A stretch of DNA of 64,000 nucleotides from Dermacentor variabilis (GCF_050947875.1 NW_027460346.1:4220000-4283999), one strand, 5' to 3'. Counted from the stretch's first letter, positions 1-12,145 are shown. Translations and numbers: made by a program. The notes: generated from the letters alone by a model not told the origin.

Positions 1-433
1 ACAAAGGTTTCGGCGCTGTAAATTTTGGAGCGCTTACTTGAATGCTTGGGCTTCGTTTGATTTGCAGTGCATTTTTTCTCAGCAGTTCCTTCACATTTCC
101 TTAGCCGAGAAAAGCGGCAAACGTCCATCTGAATGTGCTCACCGGCGCCGCGTCGCCTGCTCGGCGTCTAGTTGGCGTTTGCTCCTCACCGTCATCGCCT
201 ACCGTACATGGGCGGAGTAGAAAATTATAATGCAATGAATCATTAGGCTTTTAAATCGTTCAACATCGTCAACGCATCATCAGCGCTAAGGCTGTGCTTC
301 CGTCTGCTAGGTGGAATTCAAACCTCTTTTATACCTCGGTATCGTCTGTGCAGGCCTAACAGCGTGAAAAGAAAGAGCTGATCTCAATCGGCGCGGGAAT
401 CTGCCCGGCAAGAATTACAGTTGATGACCGGAC
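1..433. other. No recognisable gene
   Basis: I see no convincing coding exon, RNA gene or repeat here. The interval lies just upstream of a decayed Ty3/gypsy pol region. It could hold part of that element's gag or leader, but nothing I can read confirms this. Confidence 0.4.
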
Positions 434-3295
434 CTATACCTGCCACTCTAGTCGCCCATCAACAGCGCACGCGAGCAGGAATTCTCGCAATACGGCGCAA
501 TCATCGATCTGAGGTCGAAGTAGATAACGTTGTCTACAGACCAAGCGATACCGAATGAGAGGCCTTCCAGTCAGCGTGCCCTGAGAGTAGTTGAGGACCA
601 TGTCACCCTCCCGCCTCACTCCGGCATTGTCATTTCCGTCGGCAGTGAAACAGCCGCAGACGTAGAAGGCGTCATTAAGGGCGACCGACGTCAACTGCTC
701 GACCGTAAAATTTGCATCGCAAGAGGGATCGCTCGAGTGCACCCAGGGAAAGCGAAAGTGGTGCTGACAAACTTCAGCCAAGAGTACAAGCACATCAACA
801 AGGGCAGGACGATCGAATACATCAAGGAAATTGTGAAAACTAGCAAAGCGTCTGTCTTCTCGGATTCTGCCGCATCTACCCCCATGACCATAGTTCCCGA
901 ACCAGACTTCGAAATAAATCTGAGTCTCCCTATTAGTAAGCAGCAAAATCTCAGAAGCTTTCTCCGACGATACAAATACAGCTTTTCGACGTCATCCAGG
1001 ATTCGACAAACACCAATTGCAAAGCATCGCATAATAACCGAAGAGGGCGCTCGACCACTCCGCCAGAGCCCTTACCCAGATTCAACAAGAAAACGTGAGG
1101 CTATAAGCCAACAAGTCGACGAAATGCTGCGCGACGACATCAACTAGGAATCGAAAAGCCCGTGGGTATCTCCTGTGGTCTTAGTGAACAAAAATGACAA
1201 AACTCAACGTTTTTCCGTCGATTATCGTCGACTGATCAAGATCGCAAAGAAGGACGAGTGTAGCCCCTCCCACGGATAGACTACGCATAGGATGGACTCA
1301 GCATCGCAAAATACTTCTCGTCGATGGATCTCAAGACTGCCTACTGGCAAACGCAAGTCAACGACAGGGATCGCGACAAAAACCACCTTCATCAAGCCAG
1401 ACGGCCTCTATGAGTTCAAGGTCTTGCCCTTCGGTCTGTGCTCGGCGCCTGCAACGTTTCAACGCGCGATGGTCACGGTGTTAGCAGGGTGCGAGTGGTA
1501 TACGTGTCCTGTGTACTCGGATGACGTCGTCTTCTTCGTCGGGAATTTCGACGATCACTTTAGGGGCTTGCGACAGTACTAGAGCTCATCACGTTATAAG
1601 GGGTCACTCTGAAGCCAGAAAAGTTCCGCTTCACTTACGATGAGCTTTTGTTCCTCGGCCGCGTCATCAGCAAGTTTGGAGTCCGCCCCGACCCGCAGAA
1701 GACAGCTGTCATCGCAAAGTTCCAGCAGCCCATCGACGAGAAGGCAGTACGTAGATTCCTTGGCATATGTGCCTACTACAGGCGCTTTGTCAAGCACTTT
1801 TCACGCGTCGCTGAGCCGCTGACACATCTAACATATTTGATGTCGAGTTGAAGTGGGAAACGACGCATGCAGTTTCCACCGGTACGTGCACACTTCGACG
1901 AGGATGCCGATACCAAAGTACACACTGACGCCAGAAGCTTAGGCCTCCGTGCCGTCCTAGTCCGCGGGAATGAGTGGTAGCTTATGCTAGGCGGTCGCTT
2001 TGAAAAGCGGAAGGCAATTATTCTACGACCGGAAAGTCATGCATCGCCATATAATTTTGGCTACAGCAAAATTGCGCCCTTGCCTATATGGCAGGCTATC
2101 CAAAGTCGTCAGTGATGATCACGCGTTGTGTTGGCTAGCGAAATTAAAGGGCCCTTCAGGACGCCTGGCGCAATGCATATGGAGCCTCGAACTGCAAGAA
2201 TCTGACATCACTGTAACCTACAAGTTCGGACGGAAACACTAGGATGCCGACTACCAATCACGTGACCCCATTGACCCGCCGACGTAAGGCGACGAGGATG
2301 ACGGCGCTTTCATTGAAATAATAAGCACGGAAAACTTCACTGAACAGCAACGAGCAGACCCTGAGCTAAAAGGCCTCGTCGAGCATTTGGAAGGGAAATC
2401 CGCCGTTGTGGAAGGGAACACTGACGTTGTCCCTCAGGCATTTAGGCAAGGATTGTCTTCGTTTTCGCTTCAAAACAACCTACTCGTAAAAAAGACTGTG
2501 AGCGAAGCAAGACACTACCGACAAGGCCAGCGGGATTGCTATATCGAGCCTCCTTGCCGACCATTTCAGGAGATTAGGGTGGATTTGTAGGGATCTTTTC
2601 GGACGTCTACATTCGGAAGGAAGTGGATCGTCTTGTCGACAGACTACCTCGCCCGCTTCGCTGAAACTAAAGTTCTGCCGAAAGGTAGCGCAGCCGAAGT
2701 GGAAAATTTCATCGTCGACAACATCCTGCTGCGACATGGTGCTCCAGAAGTCCTCATCACCGATACAGGAATGGCCTTTACAGCATAGCTCTCCCAAGCC
2801 ATTCTGCAATACAGCCAGCCAAACCGCAGGTGGTCAACTGCCTATCACCCGTAAATGAATGGTCCTATGGGGCGCATGAACAAAACTGCAATGCAAGAAA
2901 CAACAATGATCACGCCGCTCAAGCTTGTTTAAGGCAGGAACCCTACGACGACTCTCAACACCATGTTGCCGCACGTCACCGACGATGAAACTATAGACGT
3001 CATAGCTCATCTCCTGCGCGCCGAAGAAACTCGACAGCTCGCCCGCCTCCGCACCAATAACCAGCAGAGGACCGACAGCTGGCGCAAGAATTTTCGACGA
3101 CGCTTCGTGGAATACCAACCCGGCGACCGTGTTTAGGTTTGGACCCCTATACGCCGATGAAGACTTAGCAAGAAGCGTTTACGCGTCTTGCTAAGTCCTC
3201 ATACGCATTGGCGCACTGTACTAAGAGGTCGTGCAAAACAGCATTTCGGAAATCACAGCGCCGCCACTCACAACCTGAAATAGGCCATATTGTGC
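434..3295 (+). mobile_element. Decayed Ty3/gypsy LTR retrotransposon, pol region
   Basis: Broken reading frames on the plus strand give a Ty3/gypsy polyprotein in canonical order. A pre-RT region at 530-1147 is followed by reverse transcriptase at about 1150-1850 (DYRRLIKI, FSSMDLKTAYWQTQV, LPFGLCSAPATFQRAM, then YSDD at 1513-1524, intact). RNase H-like sequence (VHTDARSLGLRAVL) lies at about 1910-2240. An integrase core at about 2600-2930 has LSTDYLARFAE and GAPEVLITDTGMAF, and a C-terminal segment reaches about 3290. Many stops and frameshifts break it, for example at 1147, 1580, 1850, 2242 and 2590. The integrase motif normally written NGxTERxN reads NGPMGRMN, so the catalytic Glu is Gly (codon 2870-2872). 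I see no flanking LTRs. The copy is dead; the element class is secure, the exact lineage is not. Confidence 0.9.
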
Positions 3296-3364
3296 GACTT
3301 AAGCCGGTCTACCAGCGCTAACTAGCTTTGGGACTATGCACTGCTGAACTTCTTTGCTGCATTG

Positions 3365-5226
3365 CATTGCTGCCCTGCTGAAGTGGACGTGGAGGAGCCC
3401 GAATGACGAGACTAGAAATGAAATGGACATCATACTCAGCGCTAACCCTGGCATCACGCAAGATGTGGACGTGCTCGGCAAGGTGCGCTGCAGTGATCAT
3501 AGGATGGTAAGAAGTCGAATTAGCCTAGATTTGAGGAGGGAACGGAAGAAAGTGGTACATAAGAAGCCGATCAATGAGTTAGCGGTAAGAGGGAAAATAG
3601 AGGTATTCCGGATCAGGCTACCGAACAGGTATTCGGCTTTAACTCAGGAAGAGGAACTTAGTGTTGAAACAATTAACGTCAATCTTATGGGCATCATTAA
3701 GGAGTGTACAATAGAAGTCCGTGGTAACTCCGTTAGACAGGATACCAGTCAGCTATCGCAGGAGACGTAAGATCTGATCAAGAAACACCAATGTATGGAA
3801 GTCTCTAAACCTATAGCTAGAATAGAACTGGCAGCACTTTCGAAGTTAATCAACAAGCGTAACACAGCTGACATAAGGAAGTATAGTAAGGATAGAATTG
3901 AACATGCTTTCAGGAACGGCGAAAGCCTAAAAGCAGTAAAGAAGAAACTAGGAATTGGCAAGAATCAGATGTATGCGCTAAGAGACAAAGCCGGCAATAT
4001 CATTACTAATATGGATGAGATAATTCAAGTGGCTGAGGAGTTCTATAGAGATTTATACAGTACCAGTGACGCCCACGACGCTATTGGAAGCGAGAATAGT
4101 CTAGAGGAACTTGAAATTCCACAAGTAACGCCGGAAGAAGTAAAGAAAGCCTTGGTAGCTATGCAAAGGGGGAAAGATGCTGGGGATAGGATCTGGTAAC
4201 AGCAGATTTGTTGAAGGATGGCGGGCAGATTGTTTTAGAAAAACTGGCCACCCTGCTACGCAATGTCTCATGACCTCGAGCGTGCCGTAGCCAGCGTAGT
4301 CCTCCATAAAGAAAGCAACAATATCCCAATAAAGAAAGGCGTCAGGCAGAGAGAGACGATCTCTCCAATGCTATTCACGGCGTGTTTACAGGAGGCATTC
4401 AGAGACCTGGATTGGGAAGAATTGAGGATAAGAGTTAACGGATAATTTTTTAGTAACTTGCGATTCGCTGATGCTATTGCCTTGCTTAGTAACACAGGGG
4501 ACAAACTGAAATGGATGCTCACTGACCTGTAGAGTCAAAGCAGAAGGGTGGGTCTAAAAATTAATCTGCAGGAAACTAAAGTAATGTTTAACAGTCTCGG
4601 AAGACAAGAGCAATTTGCAATAGGTAGCGAGGCACTGGAAGTGGTGAGGGAATACATCTACTCAGGGCAGGTAGTGACCGCGGATGCGGATCATGAGACT
4701 GAAATAATCATAAGAATAAGAATGGGCTGGGGTGCGTTTGGCAGGCATTCTCAGATCATGAACAGCAGGTTGCCATTATACCTCAAGAGAAAACTGTATA
4801 ACAGCTGTGTCTTACCAGTACTCATGTACGGGGCAGAAACCTGCAGGCTTACGAAAAGGGTTCTACTTGAATTGAGGACGACGCAACGAGCTATGGAAAG
4901 AAGAATGATGGGTGTAATTTTAAAGGTGAGGGGACAAACGCGAGTTAATGACATCTTAGTTGAAATCAAGGAAACGAAATGGGCATGGGCACGACATGTA
5001 ATGAGGAGGGAAGATAACCGATGGTCATAATGGAGTTACGGACTGGATTCCAAGGGAAGGGAAACGTAGCAGGGGGCGGCAGAAAGTTAGGTAGGCGGAT
5101 GAGATAAAGAAGTTTGCAGGGACGATATGGCCACAATTAGTACATGACCGGCGCAGTTGGAGAAGTATGAGAGAGGCCTTTGCCCTGCAGTAGGCGTAAC
5201 CAGGCTGATGATGATGATGATGATGT
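3365..5226 (+). mobile_element. Decayed RTE-clade (BovB-like) LINE, 5' truncated, with (GAT)n tail
   Basis: Plus-strand fragments read through the end of an endonuclease domain (TRNEMDIILS, GKVRCSDHRMVRSRIS at 3400-3530), a linker (3795-4199), RT (GVRQRETISPMLFTA; LRFADAIALLSNT) and the C-terminal region (PVLMYGAETCRL, WAWARHVMRREDNRW, to about 5030). The 3' end, at about 5160-5226, reads GCCCTGCAGTAGGCGTAACC and then tandem GATs, a microsatellite-like tail typical of RTE elements. The catalytic FADD box is FADA (4464-4475). RT sequence between about 4200 and 4260 is deleted, and several stops are present. The copy is inactive. It starts directly after the Ty3/gypsy remnant, so one of the two probably truncated the other. 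Confidence 0.88.
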
Positions 5227-5898
5227 ATGAACTTCGGTCTTTCTTTGGATTTCGTTGATTTGGGCTTTGTTCCTTTGTTACCTTTTCTTAGTAGGTGTGT
5301 TTTTGAGTTTGGCTCTCCTGTTATGTGTAAAGCATTGGGACGATGCTTTTTTAGGAGGGGGGTATGGACATGTGTGCTTGTTTATTGTGTGATCGCGTTT
5401 CACCGGTTTCACCGAATGGTATCCGATCGCGCCGATCCAGGATGCCGTGTTTTTCACCCCTTCTCTCAAGTCCTCTCCTCTTGCCCTCCCTCACAGCTCC
5501 CTCACCTTCAACTGTCCCCGCGCGCGCCCGCCGGCTTGGTTCCAGCTTAGCCCGCTGCATGCTTGAAGTTTCATGTTTCTTTAACTGCTGTCATCGAGAA
5601 GCGTGATTTGCTGTGCCTGGCCTTGACCGGCGTGGGCATGCTCGTCAGTTTCGTCGTCCTCAATAGCTAGGTGCTAGGGCTCTGCGATTTTTCACCCGTT
5701 TCACGACCCTCAGCAGTTCATGCATCATGCAGTGGGGCAATAATACCTCAAAAACAAGCCTGCATGCGAGGTTATTCCGGGTGCTAAAGACTACAGGTGA
5801 GCACGCATGGCCAAGGGCATCAGAAGGCGCATGTACACAAACACGGCCTTGTGCATGTGTGTGCTGCATGAATCTCCGGACGTCGTTGCGCCTTGATT
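5227..5898. other. Unassigned sequence left of Element 1
   Basis: Pyrimidine-rich stretches and short open frames occur here but show no family signature. CACCCGTTTCACGACCCTCA and nearby sequence may belong to the flank into which Element 1 inserted. No RNA gene or exon is supported. Confidence 0.35.
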
Positions 5899-5935
5899 CC
5901 CTTACAAAAATCATTGCAGACTTGCTGCAGAAATT

Positions 5936-6150
5936 CTGCATACCCCGAGTCACCCGGGATGCAGAATATCTGAAGACAGGTGACAGACTTTCTGTCACCC
6001 CCTGTCACCTCCCAGCGCCAAATTGGTACTCCCTTTCTGCAGAAAGTCTGCTCAATCTGTGTAGCTGCAGAATACAGCATTTCTGCAGAAAGTCTGTCAA
6101 GATTATGGTCACAGGATTACAGCATTTAGGCAGACATTAGACAGAATTTC
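5936..6150. repeat. Left subterminal repeat array of Element 1
   Basis: The words TTTCTGCAGAAAGTCTG, CTGCAGAATA and CTGCAGAAATTCTGCA recur several times in both orientations, with a short palindrome GGTGACAGACTTTCTGTCAC at about 5981. The array sits 70-290 bp past the polyadenylation signal of the minus-strand gene in the element. Repeats of this kind inside a TIR often serve as transposase binding sites, which is inference here. Confidence 0.6.
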
Positions 6151-6223
6151 TGTAGCCCCACTATGGGGAACTGGCATGCATGCATGCAATAAAATAACAG
6201 ACGCAATAGTATTCTTTGCACAT

Positions 6224-7495
6224 TTTATTTGTCTCCGATTTCTTCCGGGCTGCTTGGTTGGGACCAAGAATATCGCTTCCAAGGAATGAAGTAGTGAGTA
6301 CCGACATCTCACTTGAGTGGCAGTGACCGTCTTGCACACACCTTGTCGCAGCATGCAAATCAGATGCTTTGACGCGCTGTTCAGCCTGCAGAAGTGCCGC
6401 AGGCTCCCAAGTGGTGTAGATTCCTCTGGCTCACAAAATCGTGACATCCCTAAACAAGAAATGTTCAGTTTACTGTAAACCCTGCTGAAACTGTAAACTT
6501 GTGACATTGTGAAAAGTCTCGTACAAACAGCTACATGAAGCTGCATGGTTGCACAAATACCCGATTATTACATCACAGGCAGTTAACATGTAAATGGAAC
6601 TGGAGCAAACATGAATCTACTATAAAAAACTTCACACAAACGCACGTCTGTACCAAGTCAAATGCGAATTGCACAAGCAGAAAACTCCTTAACACATGAT
6701 AAGCGTTCGAAAACCTAATTTATTTATGCGGTGCAACAAAGCCCTGCCCCAAAGGACGATGCATTGAAAAAGAACAGACTCCCTCTTTTTCAGGTGAGAA
6801 AACAATTTTTTCCATTAATGATAGATACTGTTGTTGAAATCTCGGAACCATTTACAAATACACGAAAACACATGACACCCAACGCAAGAAATACAGGCTG
6901 TCTGAAGACACTATATAAATAAAAGAACTTGCATACAAGCTAAAATCTGGCCATGCGTCGTACACAGCAATCGGGTGCCATCTCGCGCAGCCGTTAGCTG
7001 TGAAGACGACAAATCGACGTACCTCTAGAAATGGCCATACGATTTCTCGCTGAAAAATTACGTACAGAAATAGTAACTTTCCCTGCTTGAATTTTTGCGC
7101 CTATTCAAATCAAACAGTCCCCGGCGCAAGGAAACTTCACAGCAGAAAGCAAATAATCGATAGATTTTGGCAACATCACGTTTTAGGGCAATTTTCATCA
7201 AACTGTTAGCTAAGTGCGCCCTGCGACAAGAACGAACATTCGAAAAGCACGATCATTTTTGTCACGTTACTAATCATCTTGTTATCCGTACAGAAATGCA
7301 CACTTCACGGACTACAAGAATGCGCGCACGCGCCGGACTTACCTTTCTAGGCGTGCTCGGTAAACGAGTCTCCGTGACAGCTGCTGCCGCATCGCACAGG
7401 TACCGCAGGAAGGACAGTCGGTGAACGGTGCCTCCGGCGTCAACAGCGTAGAATCGCAGATGAACTACAGCACGTGATAGCACAACTTTCAAAAA
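6224..7495 (-). pseudogene. Decayed intron-containing gene of Element 1
   Basis: On the minus strand, exon 1 runs from about 7495 to 7343 and ends GAAAG before a GTAAGT donor (7342-7341). Its sequence and the first ~30 bases of the intron are homologous to exon 1 of the gene in the 13 kb insertion (40753-40887). There the shared frame opens with an ATG; here that codon is GCG and the frame is soon closed by a stop, so this copy looks dead. A possible exon 2 is 6449-6313, bounded by TTTCTTGTTTAG and GTGAGA and open throughout. An AATAAA signal lies at 6229-6224. I recognise no protein domain. Exon calls other than exon 1 rest only on splice-site quality. Confidence 0.45.
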
Positions 7496-8095
7496 ATTCT
7501 TCCGCGCACTGTGATGGAATGCGAGCGCAGCGAGAGTACCACCGGCTTTTCATGAGCCGGTAACAAAGAAAGCGCGACCGGGTCATAACTACGATAATTG
7601 GCATCGGCACACCACACGAAAAACACTGAGAGCTACGTTATGCAGTCACAGGGGTTTTGGATCATTAATACACACAAAAATCGCCACAATTCCTCTCGGC
7701 ACGGCATGTACACTACCTCATCGGTCGCCGTCAATGCGGCGTGCACGCGTGCACGCCGTGACATGTCGGTGACCAGGTGAAGACGGGAAAATAATCTCAC
7801 TCGTAATTTTACCGGTGCTCGCGGCCAGCGCCTCCTGGGGGCCGGCGCCGAAAGCAACCACGCAGTCGGTGGTCGGATGGATGGTGTCGGTGTCGCGCGG
7901 TAGATATGTCCTTAAATTCAGGCTGCGGTTCGAGCCATAGTACAACTGCTGCATTTAATGTACGTTATGTAACAATTACCTTATTTCAATTAGTATTAAA
8001 TAATTGATTTATATAACTGCCATTATCAGACTGTTTTTGTAGCAATCAGTGACAAAGTTTTCAAAATGTTAAAATGGCAAAACAGAGCGCAATGA

Positions 8096-8219
8096 TAAAA
8101 TGTGTCATGGTTCAGGATGCGCACACGTGTGTGTGTGTGTTTGTGTGTGTGTGTGCGTGTGTGATTTGTGGGTGGCTGAAAGGTGAAGCCGATTTAACTG
8201 TTATAAAATGTGTCATGTA

Positions 8220-8276
<57 letters not shown>

Positions 8277-9075
8277 GCATGCATATTACATACAAGTCTA
8301 CCTACTTGCCGTCCACACAGTGTCTGCAGACAGTATGCAGACAATCTGTAGACTAGCTCTACATGGAGGTGACTGGTGGGTGACTCATGGGTGACTGAAA
8401 GGTCAGACCTATTGAACCGTAATTATAATATGTGTCATGGTTCAGAATATGTATATATATGCGTTTATATATAGATATACATCTACACACACACACCCTC
8501 GCTGGGCACGCATATTACAGACAAGTCTACTTGCAGTCCGCACGGTGTCTGCAGACATTCTGCAGACTAGGTCTACGTGGAGGTGACTGGTGGGTGACTC
8601 AAGGGTGACTGAAAGGTCAGAGCTGTTGAACCGTAATTGTAAAATGTGTCATGGTTCAGAATATGTATATATATGCGTTTATATAGAGATATACATCTAC
8701 ACACACACACACACACACTCGCTGGGCACGCATATTACAGACAAGTCTACTTTCAGTCCGCACGGTGTCTGCAGACATTCTGCAGACTAGGTCTACGTGG
8801 AGGTGACTGGTGGGTGACTCATGGGTGACTGAAAGGTCAAAACTATTCAACCGTAATTATAAAATATGTCATGGTTCAGAATATGTATGTATATATAGAT
8901 ACATACACATATTTACACACACACTCACTGGGCACGCATATTAGAGACAAGTCTACTTGCAGTCCGCACGGTGTCTGCAGACATTCTGCGGACTTAGTCT
9001 ACAGAAAGGTCGAGTCTACAGATAGGTGACAGGGGTGACTGATAGGTGACTCATGAGTGACTGAAAGGTCAAACC
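8096..9075. repeat. Right subterminal tandem array of Element 1, period about 206-228 bp
   Basis: At least four diverged units, each opening with an AAAATGTGTCATGGTTCAG-like word (about 8096, 8204, 8427, 8641, 8861). Each has an AT/CA-rich segment, then CTGGGCACGCATATTA, then GTCTGCAGACATTCTGCAGAC and GGTGACTGGTGGGTGACTC. Spacing between equivalent points is about 228, 220 and 206 bp. A pure TA run of about 50 bp occupies 8222-8273 in one unit. The array stops at the TIR tip. Confidence 0.8.
8222..8273. repeat. (TA)n microsatellite
   Basis: About 25 uninterrupted TA units inside one copy of the 206-228 bp repeat. Confidence 0.95.
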
Positions 9076-9089
9076 GATTTTTGTAAGGG

Positions 9090-9474
9090 TTGTGCTACAC
9101 TTCCCTCTTACCAGTAAAAAAAGCTGACAAATAGATTTTCCTCCTCATTGTCACCTGCGCTTATGAGTTGTGTTATTTCTGTGCCAAGTCCCATTCTGCA
9201 ACTTCAGTAAATCGCCCAGCTTTCCATTCCTCTCTCATTGCTTTTCCTGTGGGTCACTGTTCTACAAACGTACAAGCAAATGAAAAATTACTGTTCGTTT
9301 TTATGTACCGTCTCGGCAATTACCGATGGGAAAACCTCGCGAACAACCTTCATGTGTAGGCATGAGAAGCTTTTTTTTTCTGAAAAGCATGAGCATTGCA
9401 AGTGTCCTATATGGAGATTTTTGCAGTTCGTGTTTATTACACGAAGGAGCGCTCAGCACGTATGGCGTAGTGCC
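9090..9474. other. AT-rich sequence with no gene seen
   Basis: This is the right flank of Element 1. Short open frames are present without codon bias or recognisable motifs, and I see nothing further. Confidence 0.35.
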
Positions 9475-9483
9475 TTAAGTGAC

Positions 9484-9617
9484 AGAATAAACGAGTTTTG
9501 CGCCAAAACCACTTAGAAAAGCGAGGAGACAACACGGGCTCTTTTTTGTGTGTGCGGTTCTGGCGCAAAACTCGTTTATTTTATGGGATAACCAAATAGC
9601 CCAGAAGTTCACTATTC
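9484..9617 (-). mobile_element. 134 bp hairpin insertion, Penelope-3'-end-like
   Basis: The 27 bp arms AGAATAAACGAGTTTTGCGC... (9484-9510) and its inverse (9556-9582) match at about 25 of 27 positions. The insertion is flanked by a 9 bp direct repeat TTAAGTGAC (9475-9483 and 9618-9626), read as a target-site duplication. Its unpaired right part, on the minus strand, contains AACTTCTGGGCTATTTGGTT. That resembles the terminal module of the insertion at 25 kb and the 3' end of the Penelope-like element at 16.1 kb. Confidence 0.65.
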
Positions 9618-9626
9618 TTAAGTGAC

Positions 9627-11007
9627 GTAATTTTACTGCTAAACATTGCATTTGTGGTGAAAGAAAAGTCGTGTTGTTGGTTTGTTTCACCTAGTCTTTG
9701 ATTGAGGAATAGGCCTTTCTGCGAATGTTTTTTTTTTTTTTACGTGCTGCTGTAAAAGCAGACCACCCTCTCCTCCCCCATGTCACCGTTACTCGAGTTG
9801 TGGCCAAGTGCAACATAATGTCGTGTTGTGTATTTTCATTTTTAGTACAATGATATTTTTGTTCTGCCATGTGTTTTTCATTTTGTTCAGTAGTAATAAA
9901 CATGTCACACATTTCAGATACTTTTTTGCAGGCATTTAAGCAAGTTCTTTCTTTTTTGGTATGGCTGTCAATAAAACAATCTTGGCATTCTATTCTATAT
10001 TTTAGGTATTTTGCGTGCCATTATTTTTGCCATTACCAGTGAATTTTCCTTTTCTTTAGTTGTCACGACTATATCATACACGTCGGCCAGTTTTGTGCAA
10101 TATCTCAGTGCGCATATCAGAAGCCCTTCTACACTTTGGTCTTCAGGGCAATTTATGAAAGTCTTTTATATGTGTGTACGTGAAGCCTTCCCGTTTTCTT
10201 GAGTTTTATTTTTATATTTAACTGTCTGTGAACTTTTGTGTTGTTTTGTAGCCATCTACATGTCATGCAATATTTCAATTTTGTTTATTTTCTGAGCGTG
10301 TATCCTATCAAGTTATGCGAAAATATTTGTTTTCGGAAACGGGACTCAATAAAAGGGGGCCATAGATCTGTTGTGTTGGAAGTGGAATGTATATATGTTC
10401 TGGCATATGCTGGCGACCTCAAAGTATGGACAAGACTGCGTGTGCGTTAACGCATAAAGAAATCACGGCGCAACGCACGCCAGTTCACAAGCAATGCCTG
10501 TGGTAGTGCGTGCTCGCGATAAGAAATTGAAAAAATACCCGACGCAGGCAGGGAAAAAGAAAGCGAAAGGGAAGTGAATGCGGCATGGGAAAGGCTGCAG
10601 ATGTTGGAGAGGGAGCACAGCGGGTCGTCATCATAAAACAAAGAGCGCTAGGGTGAGGAGGCGATTCGCGGCTGCTGTTCCTGTTGCCATGACAACGTAA
10701 ACAATCGCGTGCGCTGCAATTTTAGCAAAGTCTCGCCCTCCTGCTAGGGCCGAAACTGAAGGTCACCTTGGCGCTAGCGTCGAAGGAGCATCTGCTTCAC
10801 TAAAGCCACTGGCAGCCATGCGGAGATTCACCCCTGGGCTTGACCCGCTGATCAGATTTGCGACGATCGGCGAATGTGTTCGGCGCTATCGTTCTTCTTT
10901 GAGTGTAGCCTCATTTTCGAGCACACGCTCGTCCAATAAAACCCTCGATTTGTCAGTCGAAGTTTTGCTGCCCTCTTCTGCATCGGTATACCACGTGACG
11001 ATATCTA
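9627..11007. other. Unassigned intergenic sequence
   Basis: AT-rich up to about 10.4 kb, with a T12 run near 9730 and AATAAA-like words (e.g. near 10350). From about 10.65 kb it becomes GC-richer. A plus-strand frame at 10818-11084 runs into the TIR element at 11010 and has no recognisable motif, so I do not call it a gene. Confidence 0.35.
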
Positions 11008-11009
11008 TA

Positions 11010-11412
11010 AAGCCGGAACCGCATGGCGCGATTGACGCGCGGATGGTGGGACGCACGCGTCAGAATCACGCCTGCCCAGCATGATCCATCACGAAATGGC
11101 ACCAGCACGGAGCAGAAAAAAGAGCCTCACGCTGTGCGTCCGCCAATCAGAGTGCAGATAAATCACGCGGCAGTTTGGTTTTACCAACTGATGGCCCAGC
11201 CCTCTGCGCATATCGAGGGAACCTGCTTGGCAGAATTTTTTTTCTCTCCGCACAGCTGGCGCGCACGTCGAAGGCAGCACGTGCTGGCGCGATGCGGAAG
11301 GTCGCAGTTGCGCACGCAAACTTGCTTTTGAAATGAAGCTTTATAAATACACTTTGGCGAAAATGTCGCTCGAAAAATGTCGAGCGAGAATCGTGCTATG
11401 CGGTTCCAGCTT
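11010..11412. mobile_element. 403 bp non-autonomous TIR element flanked by TA
   Basis: Ends AAGCCGGAACCGCATGGCGC (11010 on) and, inverted, AAGCTGGAACCGCATAGCAC (ending 11412) form TIRs of about 25 bp. Both sides are flanked by TA (11008-11009 and 11413-11414). No coding capacity. The tip resembles that of the fold-back element at 26.4-29.4 kb (AAGC[C/G]CGA.ACACATGG), which is also TA-flanked, so the two probably share a mobilising transposase. TA duplication fits Tc1/mariner-like elements, but the assignment is open. Confidence 0.7.
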
Positions 11413-11414
11413 TA

Positions 11415-11750
11415 CGCCCTCATATCATGTCGATTATCAAACCCATCAATTTCGCACTGTATAGTAGGTTGTTCTTTATTTTTCTTATTTAGTTTTAATT
11501 TCGTCTCCGGTGGTCTGAGTGATTTCAAATTGTTCCAGACTCTTCAGTAACTCACCTTGTAACTAAACTTATGCTCTCATATGATATCTATAATGAAGCC
11601 CATGAATTTTGAGCTGTATTATTTTTTTTCTAGTTCTTTTTGATATATTGGGAATACCTCCTCGCCACGGTCGTCTCAGGAGGAGAACTGGAAGTGCTGC
11701 TCAAGAAAGTCAAACCGTCCACAAGAAAGTGTCCCTAGATGTTCGTGCCG
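11415..11750. other. AT-rich spacer
   Basis: I see no gene. CTCATATCATGTCGATTATC and CTCATATGATATCTATAATG, 170 bp apart and each followed by an AAnCCCATnAATTT-like word, suggest an old local duplication. Confidence 0.35.
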
Positions 11751-11751
11751 C

Positions 11752-11850
11752 TAATAAAAAAAAAGGGAAATGAAAGTGGATGAAAAACTAACGTGTCGCC
11801 GGTGGGAGCCGAATCCACAACGTCCGCATTACACGTTTCTTTATTTGGTT
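11752..11850 (-). repeat. Fragment of a tRNA-derived tick SINE
   Basis: The minus strand reads CGTGTAATGCGG, then GTGGATTCGGCTCCCACCGG, which resembles a tRNA T-arm / pol III B box, then a tail containing CATCCACTTTCATTTCCC and a T-run. I recognise this tail as that of an abundant tick tRNA-like SINE. The A-box half is not recognisable, so the copy is truncated or diverged. Confidence 0.5.
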
Positions 11851-12145
11851 AGTGGACGGTTTGATAGCAGTCGCCGTTAGTGTAGAGTAGACCGTTTGCT
11901 GTACTCGCTTAAAGAACGACTAGCCTAAACCCTAGACACACCTTAAAAGGCCACTAAATTTTGTTATGCGAGTGCTAAGTGTCCTTGCAATGAATTTGCT
12001 TAGACATTCGGAGCGGACATGCACACGCGCAATTACAGCAGCTTCGCGCAAGAATGCGCAAAGCCCAATCATTACAGAAGTCCTAAGGCTACGTGCACTG
12101 AGTAAATGACACACACGCACAAATAAAGAGAAAGCAGTGCCCATG

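Larger units (their letters stand above)
5899..9089. mobile_element. Element 1: 3.2 kb DNA-transposon-like unit with repeat-array ends
   Basis: The left tip CCCTTACAAAAATC (5899-5912) is matched by its exact inverse GATTTTTGTAAGGG at 9076-9089. Inside each tip lie short repeats built from the same words: CTGCAGAAAGTCTG and a GGTGACAGACTTTCTGTCACC-like palindrome on the left (5936-6150), and GTCTGCAGACATTCTGCAGAC plus GGTGACT runs on the right (8100-9075). Between them, on the minus strand, is a decayed three-part gene. The near-flank shows only a shared TT, so the target-site duplication is unresolved. The right tip of the 13 kb insertion at 46 kb ends TTTTTTGTAAGGA, which places both in one family. 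I cannot assign the superfamily. Confidence 0.6.

Noticed and set aside
434..946. 170-codon minus-strand frame
   Set aside because: Antisense shadow of the Ty3/gypsy pol region.
8222..9075. CRISPR-like array
   Set aside because: Repeats are long, diverged tandem units in a eukaryotic transposon end with no uniform repeat-spacer pattern.
9484..9582. Rho-independent-type terminator or microRNA hairpin
   Set aside because: The stem is bounded by a target-site duplication and shares its tail with another insertion, so a mobile hairpin is the better explanation.
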